In this document: positions 59,201 through 64,000 of the stretch, piece by piece | Layout: each line of letters starts with the position of its first letter | Numbering within the stretch: position 1 is the stretch's first letter | Source of the DNA: Amphibalanus amphitrite | Lineage: Eukaryota > Arthropoda > Thecostraca > Balanomorpha > Balanidae | Assembly (NCBI RefSeq): GCF_019059575.1 | Contig: NW_024882030.1 | Coordinates: forward strand, 401,693 to 465,692 | DNA: 64,000 bases | Reading direction: 5' to 3' | The notes under the pieces: generated by a model | The model's database searches: none | The model's input: the letters and a program-made list of their open reading frames with translations, nothing else | What the model was told of the DNA's origin: nothing | Program-made: the position numbers and the translations under genes

Positions 59201-62200
59201 CAAGCCAGAACAGAGGGGAGAAGGGGAAATAAATCTATCGCTTCACATACACTTGCAATGCAAGACCAAAAACCGGCGTAAGTTACAGACTCGCTTTATG
59301 AAACGAGGCCCTGACGATGCAGGTCAGTGCTGAGGGCTGAGGCAACTGCGAGCTCACGCGTTCTACCAACACCCAGTCCAACTGACCAGTGATGTCCAGT
59401 CTCCTCAGTGACTTGGGCAGCAGCCGAAGCCACTTGCCGGAGCTGTCCACGGGTGGGCTCACATCGAGCCGCTCCAGAGCCTTCAGCGGGTCCAGCAGCG
59501 CCTCCAGCTGCCAGTCGCTGATGCCGGCCGGCAGCGTCAGCTCACGCAGACTGGAGGCGTTGGCACGCGCCAGCCGGCGCAGGGCAGAGACCCGCAGCTT
59601 AAAGCCGCGCAGGTTGGCCTTCTCCAGGGCGTGGCAGGTGGCCGCTGGAATAAAGCAACACCAGTCAGTGAAGAAGTGATTACTGATATGGACAAGGAAT
59701 GACAGTTACAGCGGGACAAAGCGTACCAGTTCGTGTGCAGCGCGTTTCACACAGGACTCACCGACCAGTCGGAGGTCGGTGTCCGTCTCAGCGGTCGGCG
59801 CCTGCAGTTCAGGCAGCTTCGGCTGGTCCTGCACCTTCAATACGAGCTGTAGGCTCGTGGCCGGCGCCGGGACCTCTCCACCACGGGTTTTCTGATCGGT
59901 TAGCTCCCGCCGACAGTCGCCGACGATATCGTCGACGGCGGACCGCCACCGACGGCAGACTGTCGGCACCGACGGAACAAAAGAATTGGGTTTGACCAAG
60001 CACCTTGCCGGGAGCGTCAATGTTTGTACAGACAGCGTTTGCATCTTGAATTGTAGAAAGTAGCTATTCTATGAAAAACAGCATTCCGAGCGGTCATCCA
60101 TCTACGTGTGAATCCCGTGCCAGCCCCTGTCGCCGTTCTAGCCCTTCGCGTGATAGATTGTCCCTTGCCGAGCACTCCGGTTTCTAAGGAATGACTCCAC
60201 GAAGGACTGCGTATCATAATGAAGCATGATCTACATACACTCCATTCAACTGTCCTACATACAATGTCAGTTGCTGTAGCACTTACCCCGCCTGGCGCGG
60301 AACATCTCCCAGCAGTCCATCTTGCTCAGCACCATCTTCAACAACTCGTGGTCCAGAAGATAAATGGCAGGAGCCAATTGCGGTGCAGCCTCTCGCACGT
60401 CGCCGCCCGCCGGCCCCGCCCCCTTCGCAGTTGGGGTTATGACGTCACAGCTACTGATGACGTCACACTTGTCACAAGTGTCGCCCTTCGGAGAAGCCAC
60501 CCCCTCGCCGTCACTGGGAAGGAATGACGTCAGTGTGACGTAGTGTGACGTCATAAGAGCTCTTAGGTCGGTCATTAGACAATAATTTCCAGAAGTCTCC
60601 ACTTTCAAGACAGGACCCTGGGCCGTACCATCGATCTGTGAAAGCCCATCTAGTGTCCCCTCCCCCCATCCTTGTCCCACCCAGCAGCCTGCTGCCTCAC
60701 AGTCACTCACAGTCAAGTTGTCTACAAAACCGAGTTGTCTCTTACAAACTGTCTAGTGTCTACACAACCGGTTCGGCTCTTATATGTAGACAAACTGTCC
60801 ATACAACCGGTCAATATTTGCATACAAACTGTCTACACAACCGGGTTGACTCTTAATGGGAGATAATGACCTTTTTCCACAAAATCTGAGTTAGGACCAT
60901 TTTCTGACAAAACACAACAAGTTATAATGTAAATTAAAACCATTTTGCTCAAATCGGTACCTTGCCGCAAATATCTCAACTTGAAGTCACGTTAGCGGGA
61001 AGCGCTGAAAATGACCGTTGAATAAGTACTTACATCACTTTTTGGTACTTGCATGTAATTTTGTAAAATGAGCGTATTCCTTACATTTGATCTTCATCAC
61101 ATCTAGTTAGTTAATGGTCGTCTATAGTGCCTTCAAAAGATATTCATGGTTTGGGGGTGGTTTATGTCTAAATTTACGCAACTATTTTTCCTGTTCATCA
61201 TCTGACGCCATATGCTGCTATTTTAGTAGCAACGACTCAATTTTGAATCGGTCCCGCCGACTGCACAATAAAGAAGATAGATACAATACAACACTTTTGC
61301 GGCATCACTGAAAAACTTATGCAATACTGTTATCAAAATTCTCATAACACCGTTCGACAAACCTGAAGTCTTTTTGAAATAAATATGCTTGTATTTTTCG
61401 CTTCAGCTCTGACGCCAAAATAATGAATTTCGTAATCGCAATCGCAAGATTTGGCTGCGTTTCTGGCGCATGCCGTTCATTTGTGGCGCAAAATAATACT
61501 TGGAAACAAAGAAGAGTAGGCACTATGTACCCCCGAATTAGAATCTAATTAATTCTAATTCGAATTAACTCTAATTCAAATTAGAATCCTTACAACCAAG
61601 CAACGACAAGACGATAACATAAACAAAGACCCAAGCGTCGCTGTTTGAAACAAAAGCGCCATATACTGCGACTTTTTTATAGAGAAGGACAACGCATTTC
61701 GGTGGGTGTTACAAGTACTGCAAGTACTGCTTCTTTTTTGCAAAAATAAAAACCTTTTTCACATACGAAAATGTGCTAGGAAATTTTCATATTTTATAGA
61801 AACTACAGTAGAAATAGCATAGATGTCGAGTAATTTTTATTTAAGAAAAAAGAAAGCTCATTATCTCCCTTTAAAAACAAACTCTCTACATATCCGGGTT
61901 GACTCTTACAAACTGTCTACACGTACACAACCGGTTTCACTCTTACAAGCTGATGTTTAAAATCACTTGCAGTCAAAGCCGACTAACTCCTACTTTTAAC
62001 CCCCTAATGTCATCCCACCGACTAACCCCCTGGTGCCACTCCTGCTGCCTCTCAGTCTCACCTCTGGGAGCGGTCGGATGGCGCCGCTCGCCGGCGGACC
62101 TCCTGCCGCAGCTCCTCCACGACGACCTGGCGAGTGGTGCGCTCCTCGAGGACAGCCTGCCGCAGGCGGACCACCTCTTCACGTAGATGGACCACCTCCT

Positions 62201-62477
62201 GACGCAGTGTGGCGTTGTCTCCCTTAAGTGTGGCGTTGTCTCCCTTCAGTGTGGTCACTTCTCCCTTCAGTGTGGCGTTGTCCCCCTTCAGTGTGACCAC
62301 TTCTCCCTCCAGTCCGACCACCTGTTCACTCAGTGAGTCGCAGTTTTTCTTCAGAGTGGTCAGTTCACCATCCAAACGGACAATGTCCTCTTGATTACGA
62401 TGTGTCATTTCCTCCTTCAGAAGTGCCATCTGTTCTTTCATCTGGATAACCTTCTCTTGGAGCTGCCTGGGCTCCAT
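47291..62477 (-). CDS. Gene C: coiled-coil / F-box / LRR protein (7 predicted exons)
   Basis: Predicted exons on the minus strand: 62477-62062 coiled coil; 60513-60287 and 59959-59762 F-box; 59644-59387, 58533-58390, 57905-57692 and 47441-47299 LRR. They join in frame to about 535 residues if the TGA at 47291-47293 is the stop. The coil contains heptads of the LKGDNAT type. The F-box reads [20 protein letters not shown] then VCRRWR across a phase-1 intron, with Trp where A and B have Arg in the MDCRD segment. LRR patterns include [20 protein letters not shown] and CSQLDTVQLSDTRPL. The last intron is about 10 kb and filled with repeats. An alternative 3' end reads through exon 6 to a stop at 57571-57573 with AATAAA at 57508-57503. 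The likely role is an SCF ubiquitin-ligase adaptor. Confidence 0.78.
47600..49880. other. Gene C last intron, unassigned DNA with exon-like stretches
   Basis: 47717-48120 has Pro/Gln/Ser-rich frames and a partly duplicated segment. An Arg-rich frame (SERQRSARRRRLTDRSLGD) ends at a donor-like GTAAGT near 48502. No domain is recognised; it may be a decayed retroelement. 48540-49880 shows nothing. Confidence 0.3.
49881..50560. repeat. GGTCA-rich block without defined ends
   Basis: Shares the TAAGTCAATGGGGA core and CATTCGACGCG motif with TTAA-class elements, and has several TGACC/GGTCA sites, but I find no TTAA ends or hairpins. Probably an eroded copy. Confidence 0.5.
50561..51090 (+). other. 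Exon-like stretch of unknown origin
   Basis: An open frame from about 50979 (ATG) reads ...TPGGSPTVHWSEAEELARRS and ends at AAAG/GTGAGTG (about 51073), a strong donor. No partner exon or domain is recognised. Confidence 0.25.
51265..51731. repeat. 59-bp minisatellite, 8 copies
   Basis: GAGTTACTGGTGATCAGTTC recurs eight times, the later copies at an exact 59-bp spacing (51521, 51580, 51639, 51698). Central units are nearly identical; the outer ones are diverged. Confidence 0.95.
52011..54133 (-). mobile_element. TTAA element, family 2, split by a family 3 element
   Basis: TTAA borders at 52011-52014 and 54130-54133 with the family ends and hairpins. Without the nested element (52564-53490) it is about 1.2 kb, like the intact copy 56140-57340. 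Both outer ends keep the poly-G/poly-C hairpins. Confidence 0.85.
52564..53490 (-). mobile_element. TTAA-class family 3 element inserted at CTAG
   Basis: Ends CTAG-CCCGCGAGTTGCTGG and complementary CCAGCAACTGCCGGG-CTAG. Sister family 2 elements at 20658-20665 and 56783-56790 have the uninterrupted site with a single CTAG, so the duplicated target is CTAG. Confidence 0.85.
54134..56139. other. Gene C last intron, nothing recognised
   Basis: G-rich plus strand at 54180-55020, then AT-rich. No domain-bearing ORF, TIR or tandem repeat. Confidence 0.45.
56140..57340 (+). mobile_element. TTAA element, family 2 (complete, 1201 bp)
   Basis: TTAA borders (56140-56143 and 57337-57340), G/C hairpins at both ends, and dense GGTCA/TGACC, with runs near 56655-56720 and 57145-57195. 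Very similar to 20006-21187. It serves as the uninterrupted reference for the nested copy at 52011. Confidence 0.85.
57503..57508 (-). terminator. Candidate polyadenylation signal AATAAA
   Basis: Lies about 65 bp beyond the alternative stop of gene C exon 6 on the minus strand. It would fit a short transcript lacking exon 7. Confidence 0.35.
60854..61873. mobile_element. TA-flanked element with GGGAGATAATGA ends
   Basis: TA-ATGGGAGATAATGA on the left and TCATTATCTCCCTT-TA on the right, splitting the intronic minisatellite of gene C, which resumes on the other side. TA duplication and GGGAGATAA ends fit Tc1/mariner-like non-autonomous elements. It contains an AATTAGAATT-rich palindromic patch near 61540-61585 and no ORF of note. 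Confidence 0.7.
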
Positions 62478-62589
62478 TTCTAAAACATAGAACGTGCGGT
62501 ATATAAGACTGAGAGAACGGTTTCACCTGAAACAGTCTAATGGCCTTAACGGCATGTGTCTATGGCTATTCTGTGAGTTTATGATTTTT

Positions 62590-62885
62590 AACACACGCCG
62601 TTATTGGTCGAAAATCTCGAAACCATGACGTCACTAAAGCCTCAATCCATAAAACATTCTTTGACAAATTTGTTTGAAGTTTCGTCTATCTGAACTTCAG
62701 TCAATTCTTTACATGTTAGCAGAATTTGCCGTGCCTGTTGTGTCCCGTTTTTCTTTTAAGCTAAGGCACGTAAAAAATGGGGGCGCTGCGCTAGCTCCCC
62801 CCACTACCCCGCAGGTTAACCCGCACTTCGCTGACGGCCCTGAATTTCCACGCCCTAGTCCTACTGGGGAGGGTTGAACACATAG
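62590..62885. mobile_element. Eroded TTAA-class remnants
   Basis: 62620-62815 matches 32280-32462; 62816-62880 is the left end of a family 2 element (TTAACCCGCACTTCGCTG, then CTGAATTTCCACGCCCT), broken where the dispersed repeat begins. Confidence 0.55.
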
Positions 62886-63545
62886 GCGTCGCCAGAGATT
62901 TTCGGTTGGGGGGGGGGCAAAATCAACTTTTGTGTTAAATCTTGCCTTTCCCCAGTCGTTACTCACTCGTTTTACATATCATTCGACGCGCAATGGCGCA
63001 AGGAATCCGATGGTGTCAAAGTTTTCCTTCTAGCTATGTCATTTCATTTTGTTTTTACAGGAAAATTCGAAATTTTGAAATTTATAGACAAAAACGACCG
63101 GTAAAATTACAGTGGCTGCGATTGCCGACGCACTACAGAGGGCCCCTGCCCAGCCTCGTCGCTCATGATCATTACCCACAAAAAGGTGAAAAACGCTCCA
63201 TTTAATCGCAGCACCCTGCTAAAACCTCCATTCATGCATGCATGCAGAGGTTTTACGTGAAATGCATTAGGGTTTATCCCAGCCGCCGATTGTAGCTAAG
63301 TTGGGCATTCGGCGGGGACTGAGAGTGAATGTCGGAAGTGTGAATCGCAAATAATTCATTTTTGCTCCAGTGAGAGGAAGTGTTTTGTTCACTCGAGTGT
63401 GAACAAAAAGTTTCTCGTTTTTCGTGTGACAGGGAGCGCTGCAAACGCGAACAAAAATGTTTAACGGAACCAAAAATTAAACACGGCATAGCGGCAAGGG
63501 ATCCCTTAGGCTTGGGACTTCCAGGCCATTTCAGGCCATTCAGGG
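62886..63545. repeat. Dispersed repeat, inverted copy of 37490-38155
   Basis: Begins GGCGTCGCCAGAGATTTTCG and carries the GTTCAC/GTGAAC hairpin (about 63385-63410). It corresponds to the segment inside the hAT-like element at 36484. Confidence 0.65.
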
Positions 63546-63558
63546 TCAGCGTGGATTC

Positions 63559-64000
63559 TTAACCCTCGCCCCGTTGGGGGGGGGCCATTTTGGCCCCCCC
63601 CCCCCTGTGGTTTTTCCTAAATAGCAAGAAAACGGCGGCGCGCAGCGCCGCCAATTTTTAGTACCTTTCCGGGCATCAATTTGACACCTTCACACCAAAT
63701 TTCAAGTCTTAGGTCACCTTAGGTCAGGAGTTATTGAGGTCAATCTGAGGTCATGTTCGAGCAAAAATGAGCAAAAAACATGCAATCTTGAAACACTCAC
63801 CAAATCTACAGTTATCAAGCAATTTCAAAGTTCTTTATATGGTCTAATAGACAAAAAGCGGCGCTACAAAACTGCTATCTCGGATTTTCAAAATTTTGGG
63901 TTTTTGACCAAAAAAAAAATTCAAAAAATTGATTTTTTTTTAGAAATACTAAAAAAATCCAACATTTTCCGAATTTCGTAAAAACCGGAATATATTTGAT
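63559..64000 (+). mobile_element. TTAA element, family 5, running off the window
   Basis: Starts TTAACCCTCGCCCCGTTGG with a CCATTTTGG-loop hairpin (about 63577-63606). GGTCA sites follow at 63710-63755. The right end is outside the window. Confidence 0.7.

Overview
This is a eukaryotic, repeat-dense genomic window. It shows split genes with GT-AG introns, two-ORF LINEs, Penelope-like and Ty3/gypsy retroelements, several classes of terminal-inverted-repeat elements with target duplications, and long microsatellites. I see no bacterial operon, tRNA or rRNA. The mixture suggests an invertebrate animal, possibly a marine arthropod; I cannot name the species, and that guess is an inference.

Host genes: all recognisable host genes lie on the minus strand and are three tandem paralogues of one family. 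Each has an N-terminal coiled coil made of heptad repeats, an F-box split by an intron, and leucine-rich-repeat (LRR) exons. Gene A runs 19377->2844, gene B 31250->24720 (3' end lost), and gene C 62477->47291. Exon lengths 198 and 258 nt are identical in all three genes; 144, 214 and 143 nt are identical in A and C. Intron phases also agree. The family looks like F-box/LRR substrate adaptors of SCF ubiquitin ligases.

Mobile layer: introns and spacers are packed with insertions, and comparing the paralogues often reveals the empty site. Gene A carries an intact antisense gypsy element (3282-8613, LTRs that look identical, 5-bp target duplication), a foldback element, two LINE remnants and a hAT-like element. 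Gene B carries an apparently full-length LINE (25366-29971) in an intron, and ends in a gypsy fragment and a split SINE-like repeat. Between B and C (31-47 kb) lie (GA)n, TA-flanked MITEs, a hAT-like element with a clean 8-bp duplication, and a four-level nest (38989-44488) holding (TA)n, an inverted pair of Penelope-like elements and a MITE that itself contains another element. Gene C holds GGTCA-rich elements and two minisatellites in its long last intron, and a 1-kb TA-flanked element in its first intron.

Most unusual: at least six families of about 0.6-1.2 kb non-coding elements share one architecture. They insert at TTAA (also CTAG or CTAT) with a 4-bp duplication. Their ends are CCCGCGC-like or CCCTCGC-like, with a run of G, a short loop and a run of C just inside each end. 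The body is crowded with AGGTCA/TGACCT, the nuclear-receptor half-site. Two empty sites in paralogous gene copies and one in a sister element support the insertion mechanism. I regard these as the best candidate for an undescribed system: piggyBac-like non-autonomous elements that spread potential hormone-receptor binding sites.
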